Below are positions 22,901 through 36,430 of a stretch of DNA of 64,000 bases, one piece after another. The first letter of the stretch is position 1, and each line of letters opens with the position of its first letter. The notes under the pieces are model-generated. The model was given only the letters and a program-made list of their open reading frames with translations, was not told where the DNA came from and ran no database searches. The position numbers were made by a program, and so were the translations under genes. The stretch covers positions 1,088,242 through 1,152,241 of the forward strand of contig VXAU01000683.1 of assembly GCA_013399695.1 (NCBI GenBank). Reading direction: 5' to 3'. This DNA is from Formicarius rufipectus (lineage: Eukaryota; Chordata; Aves; Passeriformes; Formicariidae).

Positions 22901-25900
22901 CAAAGGTAACTAAAGGCAGATATGCTAAAAATATCTACAACTGTGAATACCAAGTAAAAAGCCAAAAGAATGAGCGGCTTTCGAATAAAACAACTGTGGA
23001 GGAGGTAGGGGAACTGCATCAAGAAAATCTCAGATGTAGGAGTATCAAACCAAAATCTTTCTTGAAATAACATGAAGTCAACCTCTAGAGTTCTTTGCTA
23101 CAGAGTATTATGGATACATTTCCACAGGTTAGAAAAAGCCTGGACAAAATTATGGAATAAAAGTCTGCTGAGAGCTAGTAATACAAATCACTACTTTTTG
23201 GCCATGTCACAATTTCCTCTGTCTGGGAGAGCATTCTGGAAAAGTATTGCTAAATGCTAGACCTGCTCTGATACCTTCTGCTCAACATTACATGTCATTA
23301 TCAGAGATGGGACATGAAGCTAAATGGGCAGGAAGCTAATCTGGCAGGACCACTCCTGTGAGAATGCAGGCTGTTCTGGGACATTGGTCTGGACCATCTA
23401 CAGAATATAGTTAAGGTACAGTGAAGCAGGAATGGAGTCAAAACCTCTGACTCTGTCTGACAACATTGGTGAAGACTTGTGACAAAAAGAATAAGCAACA
23501 TTATCAAAGAAATTCATATTCAACTAGCAAAAAGGGGAGCTGAATTGCCAGCTGTAAAACAACATCTCATCTATTTTTAATATTAGCACTCCTCTTAGCA
23601 GTATGACAAGACAGGGATGAAAAAAGGCAGCAGAGAGGACAAATAGGAAAGGAATGTCTTGTCTCTTAACCTCTCCATATCTCATACTAGCCAGCTTGAA
23701 TGAGAAAAGAAGCATAAACCAATTATAAGAGGACATGCTAGAGAGATGTACTAAAAGGTCAAAAATAAAAAATTGATGACATTAAAAGAAATGTGGGATT
23801 GAAAAAAAAAGTTTCAATTTTTTTGGATAATTTTTCAAAACTCAAAAAGCCTGTATGGAATATCTTTGATTTCAGCTTGCATCTAAAAACATCAAATCCA
23901 TTCACTCCTTTTGGAAATAGAACACTGATTATATATTGGACAAGAAGCTAATCATTTGAAGAGTGACAAGTCCAAAATTATAAAGAACAGTGTAGCTGTT
24001 GTTATGATTCTTGTTGATTCTCCCACTTTTCTCTTTCATCATAAAGTGATGATACAGATGAGACAGGCCACTATTATAAATCACATGACTACAAAATACA
24101 TTCTCCTTCCCACTTCAGTCTTTTAACCTTTTCCATTCAAGGTCTAATGCAAAGAAAAAAGTAATTTGTTAAGTTTCTAATGTTAACTCTTAGTACAATG
24201 AGTTTGGAAACAAAGACAGTACACTCTTCAAATGTGAATATTCAAAGCCAGGCACTAAAGTCCACATATGCCATTTAAATATGAATTGCAGTCCATGATC
24301 CAAAGTAAAGTATCTCCTCTTCAATCAACTGTCCTTTGAAAGAAGTTTCTGTTCTTATTTAGAAGATAAGCCCTAAATATTAATCTCAATATTTGATGTC
24401 AACCCATTAACACACCTTATCTCTTTTCCTTGTCTGTTGTGCTTTGGTTTTTTCCCTAGTGAATTAGATCTTCTTCTTTAATAATGATGAAGACCTTCAT
24501 CACTTGCTGCAAACTGTCTCTCAAATGCAGGTAACTGGCAGACAGCAAATGCAGATGGGCTACTCAGAAGATAAATCAGTTTTGCTGGATAGTGTGAAGA
24601 CCGAGGAAATGTGGGTTTAATACTTTTATGATATGATTAATTGATGCTGTTGCCTGCAAAAGAAGAATGGACTTAATTATCCATGTCTTTTCCAGTCCCA
24701 TATCTCTATGCCCTGAAGTTAGTATGTAGATGACCAGATTCACTGTGAAACCACAGAATACAGAAAGCTTATCCTAGGCCATCTATCAGGTTGATTCTTA
24801 CATTAGTTTCAGCATTCTTCACCCCTGCTTCCTTTACAAACATTATTAATCTGCTTTCACAGGGTAGCTACACTTGGGATACTTGCCTTGCCTTTGCAAA
24901 CACAAGTAGCTCATGCAAAGCCTGAATGATGCATATTGTGCTATTCCCAGAATTTTCAGAATAACTTATCTGAGAAAAAATAAGGATCATGTTATCAAAG
25001 TTTTAACTTGCCACTCTTCATGTTATGCAAATATGATACTTTAAGAAAAGCAAGTTCTAACAAGCTGATTTACCTAATGCTGATAACCACTACAGCAAAG
25101 TGGTTAAAAAACAACTGATTTTTTCAAGTTCATGTAAATATGCATACACATACATATATTTAAACATACAAAACCTTGCAAAAAATAAAGCTTCCTTAAA
25201 CCAGATTATCACAATCAAAAGAGGATAAAAAATCTATTATATAAAAATAATGATAGCACAGATCTATTGCTCAAGTCACTGAAGAAAAAAAAAAAATCAA
25301 TTAGATAACAGGACAGACTTTGACCACAAAAGGCAGTTGTCTGTGCTCTTTCCTCTCCTCCAAAGCAAAACAACCCCAGTGTCCCAACTTCTACATCTTC
25401 CCTCAGTCTGGCATGGGGTTTTGTGAGAAGAGCACCTGGACGCAAGGTCCACCCAACCTAGTGTCTTCTACCCACCTGTAGAAATAGCCTTAGGAACTGA
25501 ACTGGCACATTGAGATGTTTCTGCAGTGCCACCCTTCCTCTCTGTTCATCAGCCTTCATCCCAGAGACCTCCATGGACTGACCAGGGCTTTTTCATTTGA
25601 AATCCCTGAACAGACTCTCCTTGAATCACTTCTGTGACTGTGACCATGCAAATTGTGTACCTCCTGGAAAATTTCAAGTGTGCACTCTATGAGGGTGTGC
25701 CTCATATTTGGTTTCATCAGTCACCAGTGAGTTGCATTTGTTGCCCTTTCAAGAGACATAGAGCAATCACTCCTCATTCACCATTTCTGTGATTCTCCTT
25801 ATAAACTACTGTTATCCTTCCCAATTCACCTCAAAGTTTGGTTTGCCTGTAACACCTAATTTCCACCTTTTATTTCCAGGGCCAAATGCCCATCCTTGCC

Positions 25901-27900
25901 ACTCCTTGAGCATCAGGGGTAAAGGCAGTGCTGGCAACAGCAGGAAAGACATTTTCCATGGAAGGGTCCTAGCTTTGAACTAGCACACACACAAAGTTCA
26001 TGCACTGGCATTCGGTGGTCTAAGACCAAGGCCTTTTAAGTCATACAGACCTTGTGGGTCACCTGCAGTGATCTTGGCTACAGGAAAATGAAGTAAGGTT
26101 TGTTCTCCAGAACCCCTCTCACTCCTGCTGGACAAGGAAGAGGAGGCAACAAAAAGACCCTCTTCAATAGGTGTTACTCAGAAACAAACACTTTATTTCT
26201 ATGCTTTCCAAAATAGGACTTCAATACTTTGGATGGTATCAACATCAACATTATTCCTATCAATCTTGCCCTAGCTGCTTCTAGAGGACATAAAAGTGGA
26301 ACCGGTTTTCTTACCTCCTTACACTGATGTATCCTTTGGCTATATGGAAACCCAACAAAAGACTCCACAAGTGTATACCAACACCCCATCTCATTTTCAG
26401 CTTATAGACAAGGACTAGATGACAAAGGCAAATAAAACCTCATGCTACTAACAAGTTTTAATAGCAAGTATCCTTCAGTGTAATTTGTCACAGTATGAAG
26501 AGACGGTGCATATTTAGCTGTGGTAATAGTGATTTTCCCCCTTTGCCCATCCTTAACTTAGTTTCTCCCCTTTACCTCCTCAGATCACTGGAACAATTTT
26601 GGATTTATCTTTAAAGGCTTTGCGGCTGTGAGCAAACAGGACGCATGATATCTTTGATACCTTTGATCATCCAATTTAGGCAGCTAAGTAGAACCAGCTT
26701 AGCCTAGACCTAACCAGAGAGGAAGATGATGCTTAACTGATGCCACTGCACCATGATTTCCCTTCTGAAGGCATTCATCACTCCTTTCCCCTTAACAGAA
26801 GGTGTGTCATCTGGAATGCTGCTGAATTGTGTCTGGCAGAAAATAAAGAGAAGAAAAAGCTAACATTTTGTGTTCGTGCAAATGCTTCTTCCAGCATTTG
26901 GACCACTGCCAGCCTATTGAGTGCAAGCTTGCAGAGGGTTATGATGTTGTCTGGGCATTTGATGAAAACTGTAGAACCTGAGAACACAAGCTTTTAGGTG
27001 TGAATGTTGTGTGCTGAATTGTAATGCAAAGTTACACTGACATTCAGAGCAGAAGACTGAAATTTATTAAAGTTTTCTTCCTTCTTCCCTCTCCACCTAA
27101 GCAGGGATCTTCTGATGTCCCATTAATATTCTGTTCTTTGAAAAATTACATATGTAAGGAAGATGAATGTTATAAATTCACTCTTCTGTAATAGTTACTC
27201 CCTCGCTTTGAGGGGGAAAAAAAAATCTGTCTGGAAGAAAGTTAACTCATTCTTTTTTAAATTTTACGTTAGAATATATAGGCAACATTATCATTTGAAC
27301 TGCACCTACAATGCATGAGAAATTTCTAAGATGCTCACAGATGTAAAGGTTTTTCCCTCTCTTCAGATGTTATAAATAGAAAATAATTCTCTCTTCTTCT
27401 TTTTCCGCCATAAAGCCTTTCAGAACTGATGTCAAATGGAAAGAAGTGCACACCAACCACAGACAAAACACACTGCAGCAAGCAACTGCCTAAGGAGACC
27501 GATAATATGAGACTTTACACTTCACAGTCCCTCAGGTCTGAACCTGCCCTAGGTATGTGGTACACTTCAATGAAACAGAACAGTTGCAACACATTTCAAC
27601 ATGGAAAAAAAGAAGATAGAAAAGAAAACTGTTGATCTGCATTGAAGTAGCAGCTACAAAGCCTGCATAGTTGGGCAGAGTCAATGTCAGATTTAAAATG
27701 TTTAATACAAAGAATTCAAAGTTATCATTTTGGCATTCAAATAAATATTCATCTTTACAAACCAAAGTATTTTTCACAGTAAAGGATTATAGGTGTACAC
27801 CTGAGAAAGCCTAGGTTTAAGGTGTGAATTAGTAGGAACAGGCAATAGAAGGGCAAAGTGCTCAGGTATGAATTCATAAGTACATAAAAAACCCCAGAAG
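19999..27900. other. unique AT-rich DNA, nothing recognised
   Basis: Includes the A25 run at 21181. Small open frames (up to 85 codons at 26740-26997) have no family resemblance. No tRNA, repeat family or splice-bounded exon is evident. Confidence 0.65.
21181..21205. repeat. poly-A run, 25 bp
   Basis: Uninterrupted A25 preceded by gggagagag. No retrocopy body is recognisable to its left. Confidence 0.97.
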
Positions 27901-27957
27901 CCCAAACAAACAAACAAACAAAAAAAAACAACAAAACAAAACAAAAAAAAAGAAACA
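27901..27957. repeat. A/C-rich (AAAC)n tract
   Basis: Begins with CCC, then several AAAC units and A-runs broken by single C. It is the minus-strand equivalent of the T/G class. Confidence 0.9.
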
Positions 27958-28147
27958 TGTTGGAAGAAGCACCAGACATAGTACAACAACTGTAAATACA
28001 GAGGACAATCTCAAACTGGAGAGTCATATTTTGAGAGAAGAAAAATTGGCATAATGTACCACAGATATTCCAGAGCCAAGTACTAAGGGAAGAAACAAGA
28101 GGAATATAAACTACTACTATTCACACACATAGTCCAACCTCTAACTG

Positions 28148-28169
28148 GAATTAGAGGCTTTTCTAATTC
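28148..28169. repeat. short hairpin, 8-bp arms, 6-nt loop
   Basis: GAATTAGA (28148-28155) and TCTAATTC (28162-28169) flank the loop GGCTTT. It is small enough to occur by chance in AT-rich DNA. Confidence 0.7.
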
Positions 28170-29167
28170 ATATGTACTTCTAATTAAAGTTACAGTAAAG
28201 GACCACAGTGTAGACCCTCTTCTCTTTGGGAACCTGGGAGTAAAACATTTTGTCCTTTGAAGTTCCAGGAGGCTGTTTCCACTTACATTAGGGGTCCAGA
28301 AGAAATGTACTGTTATTGAGAATTAAACCTTCTAGTGATTAAAACTGAATAGCTGGAGATCAAGACAGCTTTGATGTCATATCTAATTATGTGCAGCAGT
28401 TCTAAAGGAAAACAGCAGTAATGCTCTCATGGTATGATAGATACACAAAACACTTTTTAATGTGGGGTGCTCAGTCTATTTTTCAGCAGCACTGTAGCTC
28501 ATGGCCACTGGTCCTTAAGTCATCAAATGACATTTGACATCACAGACTTAGATCTCAGAGTCAGGAAAGGATTTACAAATTAAAACTAGAATCTATAAGA
28601 CTTACCTAATAGGCTGGAGAGATCGATGTTGATCAGAGCATGATTTCAGCTGTCAAATATATACACGTTGCACTGTGTACCAGTGACAACCTATGCTGGA
28701 AGAGGTTATACACATCTTAAAGCAACTGTAAACAGAGAGATCAAGTAACATTCTGGGGTTCAAGATTCCTGTTTCAGACTGAAAGAGAACATTAGTGCAA
28801 GATACAGAAGATTGTTTCTGAAAAAAAAAAAAAANAAACACAAGAGAAATAATTGTGATACAAGCTCTGTAAGAAATAGGATGAGACTAAGCAATTGCAA
28901 AACATGCAGATAATTCAAGTGCAGCTGAAGACCATTCCAAAGTGATTAGACTGGAAGTCAATACTTCTGAGACAGACTTAAAGTAATTCTAGAGGTGATG
29001 AAAAACACTTATTGCTTCACAGTAGGGTTGTTTCCATGAATACATAGACATGACCCAAAGGTGTTACAATATTTAGACAACTAACAATTTTGTAAATACC
29101 ACTAGTCTAAAAGGCCAGAGATGTCTTTTCATTCAAACACTATATGATGTTGAGAATTTAACCAACC

Positions 29168-29225
29168 AGAAATATCTCAATCAAAAAATAAGGTTTTGAA
29201 AACGCTTGTTAATTGAGATATTCCT
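29168..29225. repeat. inverted repeat, 11-bp perfect arms
   Basis: AATATCTCAAT at 29171-29181 and ATTGAGATATT at 29212-29222 are exact reverse complements with a 30-nt spacer. Two further pairs form beyond one mismatch (29168-29169 with 29224-29225). Confidence 0.85.
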
Positions 29226-32200
29226 AGAGTAAATAAAATTTCCTTCTCATATTTGGGAAATTGTCATGGCTGAACCACAGCATCTCAACAGTTTAGAAAT
29301 TTGGACAGAGGAATTTTGCACTAGGATTTCAGTTTATCTTTTAAAAGAGTTCAAACCAAAACAGACTGGCCTGACCCAAATTTGTGATTTATGTGCCATT
29401 CTGTTTTAAATTAACAACTTGCTCCAACTCAGGACAGGAAAAATGCCAAATACCTAAAGTTAACATGGTGAAATCAGAACAATTCACTACTGTCAAATGA
29501 AGGTGTGCATTTTTTGCTGACTGAAATATATGTATACGTATTTTTATTTGTTCAAGTGTTAAGATCCACTTCATTGGCAGTTTTTGCTTCAATGACAATT
29601 TAGAGCACAAAACCTTAGAGAGAGCTGTCTCTCCCGAAGAGTGAAAAGCAAACCCTACTAGGGAAAAGAGACTAGGATATCACTTGCAGAAACTTAACGA
29701 CAGCAGAATTTTCTGTGAGTCTGAGCAGTTGTGTCTTAGTAAAATTTCACACTTGCCCTCTTCCCCTCATCTTTCCTGGGTTCATGCAGTTCTGATCTTT
29801 TATGACTCTTCTGGTACAAGTCAAGTGCAGAAGACCATTATGCAACACCAGAATAGAGAATGAAAAGGTCATGAGGCTTCCAACTAATCTCCCTGTCGAT
29901 TTAAGACACCACTGCCAGCATCCCGAATAAGTAACTGGGTCGGGCTATTTTCCACCATGCTCCCAACTTGGATGGGTCCTGGGGTACAGCCTGAGTTTTA
30001 TACGCAGTGAGTGGAAGAACCATAAGAATGGCTGATTCTATTCTGGACTCCTGCCACCCTCTATTGACCTTTCCTCCCTTGCTGATCATTATAATCATGA
30101 CATTTTCCTCAAATTTCTTACCAACTGGCAGGCAATGACCTAAATCTACAATCAATGTTGCCTTTGATTGTAGAGGAAGAAGAGTACATTTGTAGCCAGA
30201 AAACAAAACTGGCCTACAGGAGAGGTAAAGTTGCATTCTACAAAGCTCAATTTTATACTTTTCTAAGTCTCACTGGACTCCTGACCAAACTGAAGTCCTC
30301 TTTTTTTTCCTTGCAGAGCCACAAACTGGCACAAGTGCACAATATATTCTGTCCATCATCTAGCATTAATAAGATTGCTATGTATCAGAACTAGCAACTG
30401 GAGAATGATTTGCATTGGTATTTACACAACAGTATAACTTTGCTTTTTAGGGCCAGGATGGCAGGAGAGAGCATAAGCATCATATGAACTAGGAACATAA
30501 CCCAAGATCTGAAGAGAACAGTCTGTTGGAATTCTCTAGTTACTTATCTCTGCAGAATCACTCTTTCCTCAATAAAAAAAATTAAATGTCAAACCAGTCA
30601 GCTTGCCTTCAGTAGCTTGTTCCCAGAATAACTATCTAAAAGGAGACAAAAGAAGATGAAAACATGAAAGCAGGCAGTGGAATCTCTTTCTTATTGTTGC
30701 TGCACACAAAATGCCAGTTACCATACACCAGATTCATTTCCTTAAAAAAAATAATGTGCTCATGAAGGAAGACCCAGGTCAGTGGATCCACCAAAATATA
30801 CCACAGAAATGTGTTTTCTAACTGTTGCCTCAACTTCAGTTGCTTAGAGCCTCAGCTGCTTAAAAAAATATAAAAAATAAAAAATTGCTCTTAACATTTC
30901 TGGCAGAGTTGTTGCAAATGTGTCTCTTAGAGAACAAAGCTGGAGAAGAACTGAAGTATATACACATGAAATGAGAAAATCCAATTTCCTCATTAAAACC
31001 AACATTAGGCAGAAATTGCCAGTTTTAAAAGATCTATCACCCTAGGGAAGTCTCAGCATACCTTCTGTCTAGCAGAAAGAAAGTCATACTTTAAACAGAT
31101 TCTAATGATTAATTTTTTAATTTATTTTTTAACTCATCACCAAACTAGTTACTTTTTTTACTAGAGTTCATCTACCACTAGAAGGTGTGCAGATGAGCCC
31201 AATACATTGTTGTTGTACAGCTAGGATACAGTTGTGTATCTTTCTTTTTAGAGATTATTGTAGCACTTCTCTGTTGATTTTCAAGAATACTTCCTAATTA
31301 GAATACGTATTTTCCCTTTTTGTGCACATGGGTAAAAACAGATACAAAGAATTGAAGGTCTAGGCATGAAGTCAAAAGCAACATTAAGAATCTGTACCTT
31401 CATCTGTCCATTAATGCTTAATCAGAATTCTGAGTCCACACTGTCTTGGTTCTGCATACTTTGTGGCAAAATACACAACTATGTGTCGCTTTTATTAATT
31501 TTTCAACTTGCATATATAAGCATAAAACCAGAAAAGTCATTCTTAAGGGGGATGCAGGAAAATGTTCATCCAAAAATTATTTTTAATAATTCAAGAGCAA
31601 AGAGTTCACTATCAAAAAGCTGTCTTACTGAAAATGATGGCACACATTAACAAGCTAGTGAAACTTCATTGGGTGACAGTTATGTGTGCCTTTTCTCTAT
31701 ACATCAAACAAATTGCTCCTCGAACCATATTTTCTTCAACTGTCCCATCCAAGTTGTCCCATTCCCTGACCTTCAGGGGAATTCTTCACACAACCAACAC
31801 AATGAAATACAAAACCCACTCTAGGCAAAAAAGAAAGTGAATTTCAAGTACAGCTTGAAAGATGACACAGTGAAAATGGCACAAATGCCTGTGTTTTTTA
31901 CTTCGGACTGATCAGATATTGGAATCCTCTTAGGCTGAGGAGGAAAGCCACAGAAACTTAAATGCCCCTTTTATGCTCAGTTTTGGACCCACAGTGAACC
32001 CCTTGCTCTTCTTTGCAGAGAGAACCAGTTCCCTGCAATACAAAGTGACAGAAACCGTAGCAGAAGGGCTTTTCCTGGTAGGCATTGTTTCAAGTGTACA
32101 ATGTCAGATGCTAAATCCTTTAAACTAACCCACCTTGACAGTTGTCCCTCACCATACGAGCATGAGTTGCAACCATCTAGCTCAGTGCCAGAGCAGCTTT

Positions 32201-33790
32201 CTGTGGAGCATGCCAGGAGGGTTTGTCAAGCTTGTGGAGTGGCATTCTGGAGATGTGCTGTCCTGCTTTGCCCTCATGCTCTGTGCTTTCAAGATTGCTT
32301 TCAAAGGCAAAGGGTACCAGGAGGGAATATGAGCTTCTGGTTACCACCAGGAGGAGTTGATGTCAGAACCCTGGGATTTTATCTTCAACTTTGTCTTCTC
32401 CTCTCTGGTTTAGATTTAAGCCTAGAACAAGTTGGAATTTATGCCCCAAAAGACTTAGGAAGCCACATCAAAACGTGCTTCGGTCTCCATCCCATGTAGC
32501 ATTTTAACCATTTAATAGAAAAGCAGAAAATCTGCTTCCAAAAGTTGTGACGGATATTAGCCAGTTGTAATTCAGTTAAACCCCAGCTATGAAGTGCAAC
32601 AACTATACTATCTGTTCAGGACTAGGGAAGGCATGGTCAGCCTACCAAATAATATGGGCCCATCATTTGCTGTCCCCCTCTGGGGCAGCACAGTTTTTCC
32701 ACACAAGTCTGAGCATGCCAAACTCCAGACTTCTCCAACTGTTCTTCACTGTTCCTTACATTATTAATGACAAAAATGACATAGCAAAATATAGCCATGT
32801 TATTTGTCTTTATTCATCATCATCTGCAACATTAGAAAATAATACCCAGATCTCAACAAACTTTCTTTTAAGCTCTGAAAGAATATCAATTAAACTGAAC
32901 ACTTGTACTACACCACAAGGAAAGAAGCCTTACACAGAATTTGTGGATAACCATAGCAGGTCCTGCTAATCTAGTAAGAGAAGTTTATTTACTATTCATA
33001 AAACAAGCACAAATACACACCAGAAGCCAGATATTTCCACACTTGTCTTTCACCTGGTTCTATATGTTTAAATGAGAATTTAGTGAACTCCACATGGCCC
33101 TGTTGTACTACGGGCATTGATGGTGAATTCTTATACAGTGAAAAAAAGGACTGTTCAGCTGTACAAACTTGGTAACTCTACAGGCAGGCATTTGTCCAAA
33201 ACTGTGGGAGAAATTGCCAGATACTTAGTTTACAAAGTTACTTAATCCTATTATAGAGTATGTCAGCAAAGATTTGATTCCTGTTCAAGTTCAGCCCATC
33301 ATACTTTCTTGGGTTTTAACACATTACTCAAATTTGCTTATACTTCATTTTAGCAATTACTTTGTAAGAAATACAAATTTGAAGATATTTTTTCAGCTTC
33401 AGCAGGAAATATTCTCTGCTCTGATGTGAACTGCAAGATAAAAAATCAGAGTACTTATTATTTGAGTCACAAAGAAAATGGAAGCCAGTGTCCCTCTCAC
33501 AGCATCCCCTTTCCTGAATAACAGGTTTCTGAGACGATAGAGAACCCAAACAGGGGGCTGGTTGTTGAGCTTTTTCTTACATCTCCCAGCTCTTTTTAGG
33601 CAGACCCTGGGCTCGCAGCACTGGGCTGCCCATGCTCATTCAGCCACATTCTTGGCTGGCAGCTCCTTCCTGGGTCTGTTTCTATGGCATTTCCTCATCG
33701 CCCTCCCACCTGCATCTCTGCTCACAGCAACACTAAATGAGAACCTTTGTTGGGGGTCAGGACAGGCTCAGGCTTTTTGATGGAGCTGCC

Positions 33791-33829
33791 TTTTTTTTTT
33801 TTTTTTGTTGTTTGTTTGGTTGGTTTTTT
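33791..33829. repeat. poly-T to TTTG/GGTT tract
   Basis: T16 followed by gttgtttgtttggttgg and T6, a short member of the T/G class. Confidence 0.85.
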
Positions 33830-34860
33830 CCCCCTAGTGCATAGAAGGTAAACATTACACTCTGCAGCTTCAAGCAAAGGTTAAGCTTCATCTATAATAG
33901 AATTAATGCTTACAACTTTGTTGCACACAAATCAATCTAAAAAGCAGCTTCTTCCACCACATCCCGCCTTTGATTTCAATAATGATGTTCCTGAATTGTA
34001 TCGCTGCACTGCTGTATCGATATACCTGATGAATCCTCATGACTCAGATTTTCACCATAATTAAGACCTCTAAAAGAAAACTGAATGAATAAAGCATCCC
34101 AATGGCAAAACACTTAGATGCTCCAGCAATAAACACAGTATAAGAAATTATAAAATTAACCCGTGACGTGGCAGGAAAATGCTTCAGAACATCACTGAGT
34201 GAATGAATACACATCTACTAAATTGAAAGCAGTGTGAACCCACTTCCTGGCTATCTTCAACTATTTGGACTTAAGAGTCCTCTTAGTTGTATTTCATGCA
34301 AAGAAAAATGCAGACATAACAGTGAAGAATATGAAACTAATTAACATGTTTGGTCTGTGTAACTCCAAAATGCAATAGCTAGTATCTGAAACAGTAAATT
34401 AAGGAAGACGTTTAACTGGACTGACTAGAAGGTTCCACCTCAGCTCTCAGCACTCAGCATTGTCATAGGCAACAAGAGGTTCATCTTCTCCCTCACTGCC
34501 TGCTGTGGGCAGAGAAGCTGTGCTTCACACCACACTTTTTAAGCACAGAGCTGATGCTCATTTTGGCCTCGATATCGTGAAATCCGCTTACAGGTTAAAT
34601 GTAACACTGAACACTAACCCCAGAATATGCCCCAGCATCTGCCCCTGCAGAGCATCAGAAGAGAAATTCCTCTGCCATCCTCATGAGAACATTATTCCGC
34701 TGTATGGGTTTGTTTGTTTATTTCTTTTTATTCTCCAACTAGCTACGAGGTTTGTGAAGGGGTGCTGGAATGACTCCCTTAGGAACAATGGCTGGCCCTC
34801 ACAATCTGACAACTATCTGCTGAAACTAAACTTAGGGAAAATATGCCCATACAACCCTGA

Positions 34861-34914
34861 CCACAAAAAAAACCACAAACAAACAAACAAACAAAAAAAA
34901 AACACCCCAAAACA
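34861..34914. repeat. A/C-rich (AAAC)n tract
   Basis: A8, five AAAC-like units, A10, then caccccaaaac. Frame-open translation across it (Lys/Asn/Thr-rich end of an open frame starting at 34505) is compositional. Confidence 0.9.
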
Positions 34915-35078
34915 TACTGAGTATAAGCAATTCAAACGAAGCTAAAAAAGTGGCCAAGGAGCCATTACACCACCCTGGTTTACAATGAAAACTCGGACAT
35001 ACGGCAACATAGCTGCAATAAAAATCTGATTCGTAATGTGGGGAACATAAACCAAAGCAATATCATTCCTAGATTCTC

Positions 35079-35098
35079 TTTTTTTTTTTTTTTTTTTT
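35079..35098. repeat. poly-T run, 20 bp
   Basis: Uninterrupted T20 after agattctc. A second T-rich run lies at about 35457-35471. Confidence 0.97.
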
Positions 35099-36350
35099 GA
35101 AGCAGAACATGGTGATGTTTCTTCTATCAGTTCTTTTAAAATGGATGTCATTATATGTAGTCAAGTCCTGACTGCTACAGCTGGACCCAAAGGAATTGAG
35201 GAGGATCACTGAGTGGAGTAGCAAGACAGAAGGTCATAAAACCAACACCACATTGCTCTCCTTGTGACATCTGATGGAGCCATGACAGCAGTTTGGATGA
35301 TGGATAACATGAATATTCATCTGTAGGATTTACAAAGTTATGTTGTGACTTTGAAGCGACACTTCTCATGTGCCCTTGTGGTACCTTGTGACAGTGGAGA
35401 ATGTGTAACGTCACAACAACTCTGACTTTGGTGTGAAGTGTCACTGGTTTTTCTTCTTTTTTTTTTTTTTCTCCTATATTATGACTTATTTTGAATCAGA
35501 CACTGCAGTTGGAAGATGCCTCAAGCAATAGGCCTGGATAGTGAAGGAGCATAATAGCAAATTTGTAGAAGAAGCCAATAGAATGCTGTTAAAGCATTTT
35601 CCCAAAGCAGCTGTGAGCTGTCTGTATGCAACTCTGACAAAAAAAAGGAAAATATTTGCACCGCAATGTTTCCCTCCTCTGAAGGAATCCCACTTCATTT
35701 CACAGGTAGACAGAACAAAAATAATAACTATCTTGAGCTTTCAAGAGAAGTCTCTTAGATAGAAAATGCCCTTATAGAGGCCAGTTGAGCCAGCAGGGAT
35801 CTATCTCGGCCACTCCTGCAGCCACAGTACTCTAACACCTCAATTTGGCCTGGATTTTATTCTTTTATAAAAAACACACCCATAAAAATTAAGACTCGGA
35901 TTACAGTGTGTCCTGTATGGAGCTCGAAACATTCTATGAAAAATTAGGCTGCCAAGGGAGATCTGCTTGTCCTTCTGCTCCAAAGAAAGAATAAAAATAT
36001 AACCACCACTGACTTCAGTGTCTTCCAGCCTGTGACAAGGAGCTACCAGAGTCACACTAATGCAATGAGCTAAAGCCCTGATGTTCTTCTTCCCTCTGAT
36101 CATTCACTGGAAGCGAGGACCATCTGAATTCCTGCAAGTTTCCCCCAGGCTTAACGCTAATAGAAACACGTGAAGAAAATGCTCCGAGGCCAAATACATC
36201 GAGTATTTGGTAATGTCCTTCAGAGAGATTAAAACATGTCCGCGTATAGATCCCACACACTCATTTCTCTTTCTCGGCACTCTCTGGGTTAGTTCACTTT
36301 CTCCCCCACGCCTACGGGCGCTGCTGCTGTTCCCACCGGGAGCGGCGGGC

Positions 36351-36356
36351 AAAAAA
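36351..36356 (-). terminator. RNA polymerase III oligo-T terminator
   Basis: Six consecutive A on the plus strand, read as TTTTTT on the minus strand, begin 7 nt after the last tRNA base. A run of four or more T is the normal RNA polymerase III stop signal. Confidence 0.85.
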
Positions 36357-36374
36357 TTTTTCCTGGCCCGTACG

Positions 36375-36385
36375 GGGATCGAACC
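36375..36385 (-). promoter_or_regulatory. B box of the tRNA-Ile internal promoter
   Basis: Minus-strand GGTTCGATCCC lies in the T arm and fits the B-box consensus GGTTCGANNCC, the high-affinity TFIIIC site. Confidence 0.9.
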
Positions 36386-36418
36386 CGCGACCTTGGCGTT
36401 ATTAGCACCACGCTCTAA

Positions 36419-36430
36419 CCAACTGAGCTA
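36419..36430 (-). promoter_or_regulatory. A box of the tRNA-Ile internal promoter
   Basis: Minus-strand TAGCTCAGTTGG lies in the D arm and fits the RNA polymerase III A-box consensus TRGYNNANNNG. With the B box it forms the type 2 internal promoter bound by TFIIIC. Confidence 0.9.

Larger units (their letters stand above)
27958..36289. other. unique AT-rich DNA, two long chance open frames
   Basis: Contains two hairpins, two low-complexity tracts and a T20 run. Plus-strand frames at 32101-32499 (132 codons, Cys-rich centre) and 34505-34945 (146 codons, running into an AAAC tract) were read for domains. Neither shows one, and both lack neighbouring gene structure. Confidence 0.6.

Noticed and set aside
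28128..28150. Possible CR1 tail (tagtccaacctctaactgg)
   Set aside because: Only the TAGTCCAACC word matches. There is no octamer and no extended similarity.
32101..32499. 132-codon plus frame with a Cys-rich centre
   Set aside because: The Cys spacing fits no zinc-binding family I know. An overlapping second frame is also open and there are no splice or promoter signals.
34505..34945. 146-codon plus frame
   Set aside because: Its last third is an (AAAC)n tract. The first part has no recognisable domain.
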